Shown here in pieces: positions 51,987 to 60,196 of a DNA stretch of 64,000 nucleotides. The notes below the pieces were generated by a model. The model was not told the origin of the DNA, did no database searches, and saw only the letters and a program-made list of their open reading frames with translations. Every line of letters starts with the position of its first letter. The stretch's first letter is position 1. The stretch is from Clostridiaceae bacterium (GTDB lineage: Bacteria > Bacillota > Clostridia > Lachnospirales > Lachnospiraceae). Location: NCBI GenBank assembly GCA_902363735.1, contig CABJBA010000004.1, positions 420,255-484,254 of the forward strand, read 5' to 3'. The translations under genes and the position numbers were made by a program.

Positions 51987-53481
51987 AAACACTTCGGATT
52001 CAGCAGTTTCCCATTTTCTTAATGAGGTCACTGACCAGATATCTTATCATCCGCTGCGTCCTTCTATCCGTCAAGAGCTGGAATCCCATATCCAGGACCG
52101 CATGGAAGAACTGGAATCTAAGGGACTTTCCTCTTCCGACGCAGAACGTCAGGCTCTTCTTGGCATGGGAGATTCAGTTGTCATTGGTATGGAGTTAAAT
52201 GAAGCCCACAAGGTTCAGAAATCCCCTCAACTTGCATTTATTTCAGCATTGCTCCTTCTTATAGGCTTTATTCTCTCCGGCTTTATACAATGGACTCCAG
52301 AGCAAATGGCAAACGGCTTTCTTTACTACATCCCAGGAGGAATTATCCTTATATTTACGGTGGTAAAGGGGTATCCTCTTCTGATTAAGTACAGAAAGAT
52401 GCTGGCGATATTTGTTTGCTTTTTGTATATGGCTCAGATATCCCTATTCAGCCTGACGCTCTATAGCGGAATGCGGTACAGCATACCCGGCACGGCCTAC
52501 TTTGCTACATTGTTGTTCGTTCCTGTGATTACGGTTCTGCTGTATTGTTCCCGCCTTAACAGAAGGAGATTCCTGACAGCTGCTTTTTGTGGTGCCGTAG
52601 TATGGATGCTTTTTGTGTATTCGTCAGACCTGTTTACTACTGATACTGCAGAACTCATTTTTCTCCTTAGCACATTTGGAACCATTTGTTTTATGATTCA
52701 TCGAGGAATACTTTCCGGAAGAAAGAACTATCTTTATTCCATTGCACTGGCTTTTCTTGTATTTCTTGGAACACCACTTATTTTGACAGCTTCCGGTCGC
52801 GCAAATGGGAAAGCATTTCTATTTCCGCAGTCTTCTGTTCATAACATCTGGGATAATACATACAATGCACTGCTGATTCAGGAGCTGCTTTCAAAAACAC
52901 CGCTTACTAACGGTCTTGATATTACCTCTGAGGAAATGATGAGTTATGGTAGCGGTGCATGGTATTTTGCATCCCGTGATTCCCAGAATATTGGAATAAA
53001 CACAAACGATCAGGAATTTCAGAAAAAAGTAGATACCTTATGGGAACAGGGATACCGGCCCCGATATATTCATTATCAGGTGGATGATGTGACACTTTGG
53101 GATATCCTTCCCCAACACTATCACAATGATTACCTGATTGCCCTATGCATCTTCCTGTTTGGCTGGATTCCAGGGCTGTTGCTGATAAGCACCATAGGTC
53201 TGTTTTATTTGCTCCTTTTTAAATATATCACCAGGATACATGGACATTTGGCCTCATCTCTGGCCTTTAGCTGCGGTCAATGCCTGCTCTGGCAGGGAGT
53301 GCTTTACATTCTGGGAAATTTCGGTTATCAATATTCAGTCTTTCCCAATCTTCCTTTGATTTCAGAGGGACGCTTAAGCATTATCGTTAATATGCTGCTT
53401 CTTGGGCTGATTTTTTCAGCTTACCGTTATGACCAGGTAATAGAAGACCCCGGAAACTACAAGCACGTGACCTCTGGATAA
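51979..53481 (+). CDS. Membrane protein with HAAS/permease-prefix N-terminal domain
   Basis: 500 residues from a TTG at 51979 (GGGAGG eight bases upstream), overlapping padR. Residues 15-75 form the helical HAAS/permease-prefix domain (RQELESHIQDRMEELESKG, then DAERQALLGMGD). About eleven hydrophobic segments follow, with a soluble extracytoplasmic loop at about 290-380. PadR-HAAS pairs are common in Firmicutes and respond to membrane or drug stress; this role is inferred. The membrane part matches no transporter I recognise. Confidence 0.82.
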   Translation: MNKNTSDSAVSHFLNEVTDQISYHPLRPSIRQELESHIQDRMEELESKGLSSSDAERQALLGMGDSVVIGMELNEAHKVQKSPQLAFISALLLLIGFILSGFIQWTPEQMANGFLYYIPGGIILIFTVVKGYPLLIKYRKMLAIFVCFLYMAQISLFSLTLYSGMRYSIPGTAYFATLLFVPVITVLLYCSRLNRRRFLTAAFCGAVVWMLFVYSSDLFTTDTAELIFLLSTFGTICFMIHRGILSGRKNYLYSIALAFLVFLGTPLILTASGRANGKAFLFPQSSVHNIWDNTYNALLIQELLSKTPLTNGLDITSEEMMSYGSGAWYFASRDSQNIGINTNDQEFQKKVDTLWEQGYRPRYIHYQVDDVTLWDILPQHYHNDYLIALCIFLFGWIPGLLLISTIGLFYLLLFKYITRIHGHLASSLAFSCGQCLLWQGVLYILGNFGYQYSVFPNLPLISEGRLSIIVNMLLLGLIFSAYRYDQVIEDPGNYKHVTSG

Positions 53482-53496
53482 TGGGTTCATAATTCA

Positions 53497-53534
53497 ACAG
53501 TACTGGAAAACAGCTTTCTGGTACTGTTTTTTTT
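53497..53534 (+). terminator. Terminator of padR-membrane protein operon
   Basis: ACAGTAC (53497-53503) and GTACTGT (53521-53527) with inner GGAAA/TTTC pairing, followed by eight T. Strong, 15 bases after the stop codon. Confidence 0.85.
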
Positions 53535-53756
53535 GTTGACTTAATCCGTCTGTCTGCACATAATATCTGCAATGTAAACTTTTTTTCGAATTAGAATTTA
53601 ACGGAGTACCGGCATAAAATGACGTAATAAAATATGAAATAGGCACGAAAATACCGGCGGAATATCCACCGGTATTCAGCAACCGCCCTTTCAGCATCCA
53701 GATACTTCCTGTATTATTATTTTTCGTTCGACACACCCTATTTTTGAGGTGATTTA

Positions 53757-53939
53757 ATGAAAAATAATCTATCCAATCTACTCTTTAAAAGTACCAGCAC
53801 CAGGCTTTACTTTATAACACTTCCAGTATGGTTACAGATCATACTGCACGAAAATCATTCATACATTAATACCGCTGCACAATTACACCATGTTGCAGGG
53901 ATATTATTGCAGCAAAAAAATCTAGGGTCTATTGTCTAA
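53757..53939 (+). CDS. Hypothetical 60-residue protein
   Basis: Starts behind GAGGTGATTTA. It is hydrophobic in the middle (YFITLPVWLQIILH) and ends in a polar Gln/Lys tail. No domain recognised. The promoter is not clear. The good ribosome site is the main support; it may be a degenerate start of something longer. Confidence 0.4.
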   Translation: MKNNLSNLLFKSTSTRLYFITLPVWLQIILHENHSYINTAAQLHHVAGILLQQKNLGSIV

Positions 53940-54017
53940 ACCCTGGAAGGAAATTTTCATATTTGTCCTTATTTTATTAATATAAATTTACAGCTAACTA
54001 TGAATATTAAGATATCA

Positions 54018-54049
54018 ACGCAACGTCGGAAAAGGCCTTGCGTTTTTTT
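54018..54049 (+). terminator. Terminator upstream of the cytidylyltransferase gene
   Basis: ACGCAA (54018-54023) and TTGCGT (54038-54043) with an inner GGCC region, followed by TTTTTTTATTTTT. It lies before the promoter at 54063, so it closes the small upstream gene. Confidence 0.7.
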
Positions 54050-54062
54050 ATTTTTAAATTCA

Positions 54063-54091
54063 TTGACAGATTACTAATAACCTGCTATTAT
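54063..54091 (+). promoter_or_regulatory. Promoter of the cytidylyltransferase-aminotransferase gene
   Basis: TTGACA (54063-54068), 17-base spacer, TATTAT (54086-54091) with TGC before the -10. The gene starts 47 bases downstream. Confidence 0.78.
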
Positions 54092-54138
54092 GTTCATTAA
54101 TTAGTTAAATATTATATTTTTGAACAAAGGAGTGTGAT

Positions 54139-55947
54139 ATGCAGGCAATTATCTTGGCCGCCGGAATGGGACGGCGTTTAAAAAAACTAACGGAAAATCA
54201 ACCAAAATGTATGGTCACTATAAATGGCATTCCCATGATTGAGCGCATGCTGAAACAACTGGATCAATACCATTTAAACCGGATTATCCTTGTAACCGGA
54301 CACATGGGTAAAGAGCTGCAAGCCTTTGTATCCTCTCTCCCCCTTTCCACTCCGGTCACATACATTGACAATCCAGTTTATAAAACTACAAATAATATTT
54401 ACTCTCTTTATCTTGCAAAGGACCAGCTACTGATGGATGACACCATACTGCTGGAATCCGATCTGATTTTCGAGCAGGAGGTACTGACCCAGATTATAAG
54501 CGATCCTTATCCCAATCTGGCTCTTGTGGCTCACTTCGAAAGCTGGATGGATGGAACTGTGGTTCTGTTGGATAAGCAGGACAATATTATGAAATTCCTT
54601 ACCCGGAAGGATTTTCGGTTTGAAGATATTCATTCTTATTATAAGACCGTCAACATTTATAAATTCAGCCGGAGTTTTTCCTCAACTCACTATGTTCCTT
54701 TTCTGGAAGCCTATAGCAAAGCCTTGGGGAACAATGAATATTACGAGCAGGTACTGAAGGTTATTTCACTTTTAGATGACCACGATTTAAAAGCCACCAA
54801 GCTGGAAAACGGCTTCTGGTATGAGATTGACGATGAACAGGACTTGGATATTGCTGAATCCATTTTTACGGATTCCCAGAGCAGACTGGCCCGGTTATCC
54901 AGTCGTTTCGGCGGCTATTGGCGGTATCCCGGCCTTCTGGACTTCTGTTACCTGGTCAATCCCTATTTCCCAAACAGCCGTTTTATGGGGGAAATTAAGG
55001 CTAGTTTTGAGGTTCTTGCAACCAGCTACCCCTCAGGCCTTGATATTAACAATCTACTGGCCGCAAAATCCCTGGGTCTGGACAGAAACCAGATACTTAC
55101 AGGTAATGGGGCGGCGGAATTAATCAAACCCCTGATCCGCAGCTTCAAAAATGGTGTGGGCGTTCTTCGTCCATCCTTTGAAGAATACGGACACTGTGCA
55201 CAGAATGCTGTCTATTTCCCTGTTTCATCTCCTGATTTTACTTATACCGCCCAGGATATCATGGATTTTTATAAGGATAAAGAGCTGGATGCCATGGTTC
55301 TTGTAAACCCGGATAATCCCACGGGAAATTACATACAAAAAAAAGATGTCCTTTCTCTCGCCCAATACTGCAAAGCCAGAAACATCACATTAATTTTGGA
55401 TGAATCTTTTATTGACTTCTCCTCCGCCGAGGAGTTGCCGTCTCTTATGTGCCAGGAGATCCTGGAGGAATATAAGAATGTGGTACTTATTAAAAGCATT
55501 TCCAAGTCATATGGGGTTCCCGGACTGCGGCTGGGGCTTCTCACCTGTAGCGATCCGGAAATTATAAACCTGGTGAAGAAAGAGCTGCCTATATGGAACA
55601 TTAACTCTTTGGCAGAATACTTTCTTCAGATATTTGAAAAATACCAGGCGGACTACCATGAGGCCCTGGAACATTTTAAAAATACAAGGGAAAAACTATA
55701 CCGGTCGCTCCACTCCATACGGCAGTTAAAGCTTTATCCCTCCCAGGCCAACTTCATCATGTGTGAAATCACCGACGGCTGTTCCGCTTCTCAGATTTCG
55801 GAGCTGCTGTTAAACCGCTACAATATTCTGGTAAAGGATTTATCCCATAAACCGGGAATGGAAGGCAGAGAGTTTATCCGCATTGCAGTCAGAACAGAAG
55901 CAGACAACGAACGTCTGGCGGATGCGCTGAAACATATATTACGTTAA
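54139..55947 (+). CDS. Bifunctional sugar/alcohol-phosphate cytidylyltransferase (LicC/PntC-like) and class I/II aminotransferase
   Basis: 602 residues. Residues 1-240 are an NTP transferase: LAAGMGRRL (6-14) with Lys23, NPVYKTTNNIYSLYLAKD (78-95) as in LicC/PntC choline- or aminoethylphosphonate-phosphate cytidylyltransferases, ESDLIF (106-111) and a metal Asp pair at 231-232. Residues 250-602 are a PLP enzyme of the HisC/CobD group: NPDNPTGN (390-397), Asp421 in LDESF, Lys456 in SISKSYGVPGLR. A CobD-like enzyme could decarboxylate phosphoserine to phosphoethanolamine, which the first domain could activate with CTP. This is inference; no pepM, licA or licD is nearby. AAAGGAG precedes the ATG. 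Confidence 0.82.
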   Translation: MQAIILAAGMGRRLKKLTENQPKCMVTINGIPMIERMLKQLDQYHLNRIILVTGHMGKELQAFVSSLPLSTPVTYIDNPVYKTTNNIYSLYLAKDQLLMDDTILLESDLIFEQEVLTQIISDPYPNLALVAHFESWMDGTVVLLDKQDNIMKFLTRKDFRFEDIHSYYKTVNIYKFSRSFSSTHYVPFLEAYSKALGNNEYYEQVLKVISLLDDHDLKATKLENGFWYEIDDEQDLDIAESIFTDSQSRLARLSSRFGGYWRYPGLLDFCYLVNPYFPNSRFMGEIKASFEVLATSYPSGLDINNLLAAKSLGLDRNQILTGNGAAELIKPLIRSFKNGVGVLRPSFEEYGHCAQNAVYFPVSSPDFTYTAQDIMDFYKDKELDAMVLVNPDNPTGNYIQKKDVLSLAQYCKARNITLILDESFIDFSSAEELPSLMCQEILEEYKNVVLIKSISKSYGVPGLRLGLLTCSDPEIINLVKKELPIWNINSLAEYFLQIFEKYQADYHEALEHFKNTREKLYRSLHSIRQLKLYPSQANFIMCEITDGCSASQISELLLNRYNILVKDLSHKPGMEGREFIRIAVRTEADNERLADALKHILR

Positions 55948-55960
55948 GGAGGCAGCAATT

Positions 55961-56545
55961 ATGAATACGCAAAATGAAACAAAGGAAACCTGGAAACAGA
56001 TCTGGACACGAAAGGGACGGGCGGACAGTTCGGTCACAGATCTCCTGGCATACGACGGCTATGAAGCCACCAAGGTTGATATGGAAGAAGTGGCCCGCCA
56101 AATTACTGAACGGCTGGATATTCAAAAAGGCGACAAAGTCCTTGAAGTGGGATGCGGTGCAGGAGCCCTGGCTCAATATCTGGACTGTGATTACGTGGGT
56201 ATTGACTATTCTCCTACTCTGGTACAAAAGCATATTGAGTTTTTGAACCATTCTGTCCTCACCGGTGAAGCCGCAGATCTTCCGTTTAAGGATAAATCCT
56301 TTGACAAAGTCATATGCTATGGTGTTTATCTTTATTTTGACAATAAGGAATATGCAGAAAGAGCAACAAAAGAGCTGCTGAGAGTTGCAAAAAAAGGCGT
56401 GCTGATCGGAGAAATTCCCATGCGCTCCCACCGAGAAGAGCATCTGCTGTTTTCCACTGAAGAGTTTCAGGGCTGGAACATCAGCGACGGTTTTTATGAC
56501 CCTTACAGAAAAGACCGGTTCAATGCCGTTTATATTTTCTCCTGA
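55961..56545 (+). CDS. Class I SAM-dependent methyltransferase
   Basis: 194 residues. SAM motif I is VLEVGCGAGALAQYL (about residue 61), an acidic loop YVGIDYSPTL and DLPFKDKSFDKVICYGVY follow. AAGGAGG precedes the ATG, 13 bases after the bifunctional gene, so they form an operon. It could methylate the product, for instance the amine of an activated phosphoethanolamine; that is speculation from context. Confidence 0.85.
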   Translation: MNTQNETKETWKQIWTRKGRADSSVTDLLAYDGYEATKVDMEEVARQITERLDIQKGDKVLEVGCGAGALAQYLDCDYVGIDYSPTLVQKHIEFLNHSVLTGEAADLPFKDKSFDKVICYGVYLYFDNKEYAERATKELLRVAKKGVLIGEIPMRSHREEHLLFSTEEFQGWNISDGFYDPYRKDRFNAVYIFS

Positions 56546-56551
56546 CATAGT

Positions 56552-56591
56552 AAGAAGTAGGGAAAATCAAATAAAATCTTCCCTACTTCTT
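56552..56591 (+). terminator. Terminator after methyltransferase gene
   Basis: AAGAAGTAGGGAA (56552-56564) and its exact complement (56579-56591) form a 13-bp stem with a 14-base loop; only a few T follow. Confidence 0.65.
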
Positions 56592-56790
56592 TCATTAGCT
56601 GATAAAATACAAAAATCGAAAAAGCACTGCTTTATATGTCATTGTTTTATGATTGCTGATTTTTTTATTGTCAATGGATAAATCAACTACTAATTTTTTA
56701 TTTTCGCGACAATGTGTAATAAATTAGTCAATTTTTAAATTATTACAGATTAATCGGAGATATAAGTGTGAATTTTGGTAGAAATTCCCG

Positions 56791-56820
56791 TTTACATTTC
56801 ACTTCAAACTATGCTATAAT
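56791..56820 (+). promoter_or_regulatory. Promoter of carD-like gene
   Basis: TTTACA (56791-56796), 18-base spacer, TATAAT (56815-56820) with an extended TGC. A terminator-like hairpin follows in the leader. Confidence 0.68.
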
Positions 56821-56856
56821 AAAAACTATAAATATGAAGTTTACTTTACAAGACGC

Positions 56857-56887
56857 AAGTACGGTTTAAGTGGGCCGCACTTTTTTT
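56857..56887 (+). promoter_or_regulatory. Leader hairpin of carD-like gene
   Basis: AAGTACGG (56857-56864) and CCGCACTT (56875-56882) with one mismatch, followed by seven T. It is placed between the promoter and the ATG at 56914, so it may act as an attenuator. Confidence 0.5.
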
Positions 56888-56913
56888 ATTTTATCAGAAA
56901 GCGAGGAGATATT

Positions 56914-57420
56914 ATGAACATAGGTGATGTCATTATATACGGCAGTCATGGTATTTGTAAGGTCACAGGGTTACAGGATATGTGCATGGAGGAAAAAATC
57001 CGCTCATATTATGTCCTCAAACCTGTTTTTCATAGTACTTCGACAGTGTATGTCTCAGTTACGAGTGACAAAAGAAAAACAGAACTTCGCCGTATTCTCA
57101 CTGCTGAAGAAATTTACACTCTGGTCCAGAAAGTGTCAGGCAAAGATTTCATTTGGATTAAGGATAATAATAAGCGGAAAGAATCATACAGGCAGATTCT
57201 TGCAGATGGCAATCGTTCCGAACTCGTGAAGCTAATAAAAACATTGTATTTGCACCAGCAAGAACTGAAAAATATAAATAAAAACAAAAGATTACTCATC
57301 TCTGACGAATGTTTTCTCAAAGATGCCGAAAAAACGCTTTGTGAGGAATTTGCATATGTTCTGAATATCAAGCGTGAAGAAGTTATTCCTTTTATCTGTA
57401 AGCAGGCAGAAATAACCTAA
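56914..57420 (+). CDS. CarD family transcription regulator
   Basis: 168 residues. The N-terminal CarD/CdnL/TRCF beta domain begins GDVIIYGSHGICKVTGLQD and binds the RNA polymerase beta subunit in characterised members. The C-terminal helical part contains KLIKTLYLHQQELKN and DEKTLCEEFAYVLN-like sequence. Such proteins tune initiation at weak promoters. Single gene with a strong GCGAGGAG site. Confidence 0.86.
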   Translation: MNIGDVIIYGSHGICKVTGLQDMCMEEKIRSYYVLKPVFHSTSTVYVSVTSDKRKTELRRILTAEEIYTLVQKVSGKDFIWIKDNNKRKESYRQILADGNRSELVKLIKTLYLHQQELKNINKNKRLLISDECFLKDAEKTLCEEFAYVLNIKREEVIPFICKQAEIT

Positions 57421-57594
57421 CATGAATGTCTGAAATAACATCATTATTGCATTGTGAACCCTATCTTTCAACCCGCCTGCCAGGTTGTAATCTTTTCACA
57501 GATTCTTCACGGTTCCATCAAATTCCCATCACAATTTCCAGGTATAGTAATAACTGTAAACAAGGTTAGGCCTTTTTAATATATACTTTTTTTC

Positions 57595-57628
57595 ATACTC
57601 AGCCGGCAGGATCTCCCTCTTGCCGGCT
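57595..57628 (+). terminator. Repeated GCCGGCA hairpin, copy 2
   Basis: Shares an identical 18 bases (57595-57612) with 50933-50950. AGCCGGCA (57601-57608) pairs with TGCCGGCT (57621-57628), followed by TTCTCCATTTTATC. It could end the carD-like transcript, 180 bases after its stop. The rest of the 324-base gap (57421-57744) shows only a weak TACCC/GGGTA hairpin near 57710-57730. Confidence 0.5.
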
Positions 57629-57744
57629 TTCTCCATTTTATCGGGACTGTACAGATTTATTGTCGCCTGCCATCTGATGCAGTCAGTCAGTTCTATGCAA
57701 AACTGTGATACCCATACCCACTTTGGGTATAAGAAATCCTGATC

Positions 57745-58506
57745 TTAATTTTCTCCATATCTTCCCAGAAAGCTCTGAGTTCTTATGTTGTTGGAGGCAA
57801 AGACCTCTTCCGGCCTGCCCTCTTCCACGATCACTCCGCCGTCCATGAAGATAATCCTGTCTGAAATATCCCTGGCAAAAGCCATCTCATGAGTCACAAT
57901 GACCATGGTGATCTGCATGTCCGCCAAAGATTTAATGACCTTTAACACCTCTCCCGTAAGCTCCGGATCCAGAGCCGAGGTTGGTTCGTCAAAAAATAAA
58001 ATTCTGGGATTTAAAGCCAAAGCCCTTGCAATAGCAACTCTCTGACACTGACCTCCGGAAAGCTGGCAAGGGTATGCTCCTGCTTTTTCCTCCAGGCCCA
58101 TTTTCCGCAGCAGCTCTGTAGCTGCGGCCTCCGCCTCTTCCTTTTTCCGTTTCTGCACGTGGATAGGCGCATCGGTTACATTTTTTAATACGGTCATATG
58201 AGGAAATAAATGAAAGTTCTGAAATACCAGACCGTAATTTTCCTGTATCTTCTTAACCTTTTCCTTTTGGGCGTAAACGGATTTTCCATCCCTGCCTTCC
58301 CAGGCGGCTTTTTCACCTATATAAGCCAGTTCTCCTCCATCCATCTGTTCCAGCATAGTAGCGCAGCGGAGCAAGGTTGACTTGCCTGAACCAGAGGGGC
58401 CTATGATAGATACAATCTCCCCTTCTCTCACCGACAGGGAAATATCCCGAAGCACCTCCTGGCCGTCAAACTGCTTGCGGACATGGTTCATTTCCAGTAA
58501 ATACAT
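57745..58506 (-). CDS. Polar amino acid ABC transporter, ATP-binding protein
   Basis: 253 residues of the GlnQ type: Walker [11 protein letters not shown]-loop [13 protein letters not shown], signature [15 protein letters not shown], Walker [16 protein letters not shown]. Last gene of a three-gene binding protein-permease-ATPase operon, 12 bases after the permease. Confidence 0.94.
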   Translation of the reverse strand: MYLLEMNHVRKQFDGQEVLRDISLSVREGEIVSIIGPSGSGKSTLLRCATMLEQMDGGELAYIGEKAAWEGRDGKSVYAQKEKVKKIQENYGLVFQNFHLFPHMTVLKNVTDAPIHVQKRKKEEAEAAATELLRKMGLEEKAGAYPCQLSGGQCQRVAIARALALNPRILFFDEPTSALDPELTGEVLKVIKSLADMQITMVIVTHEMAFARDISDRIIFMDGGVIVEEGRPEEVFASNNIRTQSFLGRYGEN

Positions 58507-58518
58507 CTCTCTTTCCTC

Positions 58519-59169
58519 CTATTGATAATAGTTCAAACGATGTTCCACGTGCTCCATTCCCACTGCCACGATCAGGTTAAAGACATAATAGAACAATCCT
58601 GCTGCCACAAAAGGAATAAGACTGGTCTGGGAAGAAGCCAGGGCCTTGGCAACGGCAAACATTTCTAACACGCTGATGGTAAAGGCCAGGGAAGTATCCT
58701 TGACAAGGGTGATGACCTCATTGGTCACTGAAGGCAAAATCCGCTTTATCACCTGAGGAAATATAATCCGGAAAAAGGTCTGTCCTTTGGAGTAGCCCAG
58801 AAGCTTTGAAGCCTCGTACTGCCCCACTGGCATAGACTGGATTCCGCTGCGGTAAATCTCTGCAAAATAGGCGGCATAATTGATAATAAATCCAATGAAA
58901 GCAGCCATAAGCCGATATCCATTTCCCACTTTTAAGCCAAATAAGTAATAGGGGCCGAAGTACACCACCATAAGCTGAAGCATCAGAGGCGTTCCCCTCA
59001 TGACTGATATGTAGAATTTGACAATGGCTCTTATGACAGAGTTCTTCGACATCCTTCCAAAGGATACCAAAAGCCCCAGGGGCAGAGAAAAGACCAGCGT
59101 CACAATAAATATCTGGATGCTGACCCACATACCCCCTGCCAGTTGTAAAAGTATCTTATCTAAAGTCAT
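58519..59169 (-). CDS. Polar amino acid ABC transporter permease
   Basis: 216 residues from the ATG at 59169 (GGAGGAG seven bases upstream). Five hydrophobic helices and the EAA-type loop EASKLLGYSKGQTFFRIIFP. HisM/GlnP family. It works as a homodimer in most such systems, as only one permease gene is present. Confidence 0.93.
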   Translation of the reverse strand: MTLDKILLQLAGGMWVSIQIFIVTLVFSLPLGLLVSFGRMSKNSVIRAIVKFYISVMRGTPLMLQLMVVYFGPYYLFGLKVGNGYRLMAAFIGFIINYAAYFAEIYRSGIQSMPVGQYEASKLLGYSKGQTFFRIIFPQVIKRILPSVTNEVITLVKDTSLAFTISVLEMFAVAKALASSQTSLIPFVAAGLFYYVFNLIVAVGMEHVEHRLNYYQ

Positions 59170-59245
59170 GATTTCTCCTCCATGTTCTCCCAAAAATGGG
59201 TTCCGGCCTCTGATGAAAAGGGCCGGAACCCATGTGGTTTATCTT

Positions 59246-60112
59246 TTATTTTCCGATGGTTGTTACATCCTTGCCGAACCATTTTTCAGAAACTGTTTTC
59301 AAGGTTCGGTCAGCGGCCATTGCCTCTAACTGCTCCTGAACCTGATCTCTTAAAGTTTCATTTCCTTTCTTAAAGCCTACTCCATATTCTTCGGCAGCCA
59401 GGGCTTCTTCCAATATGATAAAATCTGCTTTTCTCTGTTCGATCTGATAGCCTGCCACAATGACATCCATGGCAATGGCATCAACAGCGCCCATTTCCAG
59501 ATCCATAAATGCGGTGTTGTAATCCGGTGTTGTCTGCAAAGTACCGAAGGTTCCTGCCAGCTCCGCATCTGCCTGCAATGCCTTTTCTGCAGAGGAATCA
59601 GCCTGGACCTCTACCACCTTTCCTGCAAGATCAGCAAGAGTCTTGATGCCGGAATCTCCCTTTACTACAAATACCTGGCTGTTTTCCATATAAGGGGTTG
59701 TCCATGTATAGCCATCTTCCCGTCCTGTTATAGTAAAGCCGTTCCAGATGCAGTCCACATTTCCGGAAGCCAGTTCCATATCCTTGGAATCCCAGGCAAT
59801 CGGTTGGGGAACGTAGGTCTTTCCAAGACGTTTTGCAACTTCCTGTGCCAGTTCTAAGTCAAATCCTGTATATTCTCCGTCGTCTCCCACAAATCCCATA
59901 GGCGGGAAGTCCTGATCAAATCCAACGGTAAATGTATCTGTTCCCTCTGCCGCTGCTTTGCTGTCTTCTCCTGATGCTGCAGTCTCTTCAGCTTTTGTCT
60001 GCGGGGCAGTTTCTGCTGCAGTCGTGGGAGCCGCCTCCTTCTGTCCGGAACATCCTCCAAGAATCAATGCTGTTCCCAGCAGTGCCGCTGCTTTCCAAAT
60101 CTTCTTTTTCAT
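59246..60112 (-). CDS. Polar amino acid ABC transporter substrate-binding lipoprotein
   Basis: 288 residues from the ATG at 60112 (GAGGAGG upstream). Lipobox LILGGC, Ala/Thr/Glu-rich linker to about residue 55, then a type II binding fold (SBP_bac_3): FTVGFDQDFPPMGFVGDDG, FDLELAQEVAKRLG, and YTWTTPYMENSQVFVV. Ligand probably a polar amino acid such as glutamine, cystine or arginine; not determinable from sequence. Confidence 0.93.
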   Translation of the reverse strand: MKKKIWKAAALLGTALILGGCSGQKEAAPTTAAETAPQTKAEETAASGEDSKAAAEGTDTFTVGFDQDFPPMGFVGDDGEYTGFDLELAQEVAKRLGKTYVPQPIAWDSKDMELASGNVDCIWNGFTITGREDGYTWTTPYMENSQVFVVKGDSGIKTLADLAGKVVEVQADSSAEKALQADAELAGTFGTLQTTPDYNTAFMDLEMGAVDAIAMDVIVAGYQIEQRKADFIILEEALAAEEYGVGFKKGNETLRDQVQEQLEAMAADRTLKTVSEKWFGKDVTTIGK

Positions 60113-60196
60113 AATTACTTCCTCCTCTTTGTTTTCATGTGTTACCATGGTAGCACACTAAAGTGTTTCTGTAAAGAAGAAACTTATTATTTCATC

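Noticed and set aside
55889-56548. Minus-strand 219-codon frame opposite the methyltransferase
   Set aside because: Antisense shadow; the sense frame has the SAM motifs, correct start and operon spacing.
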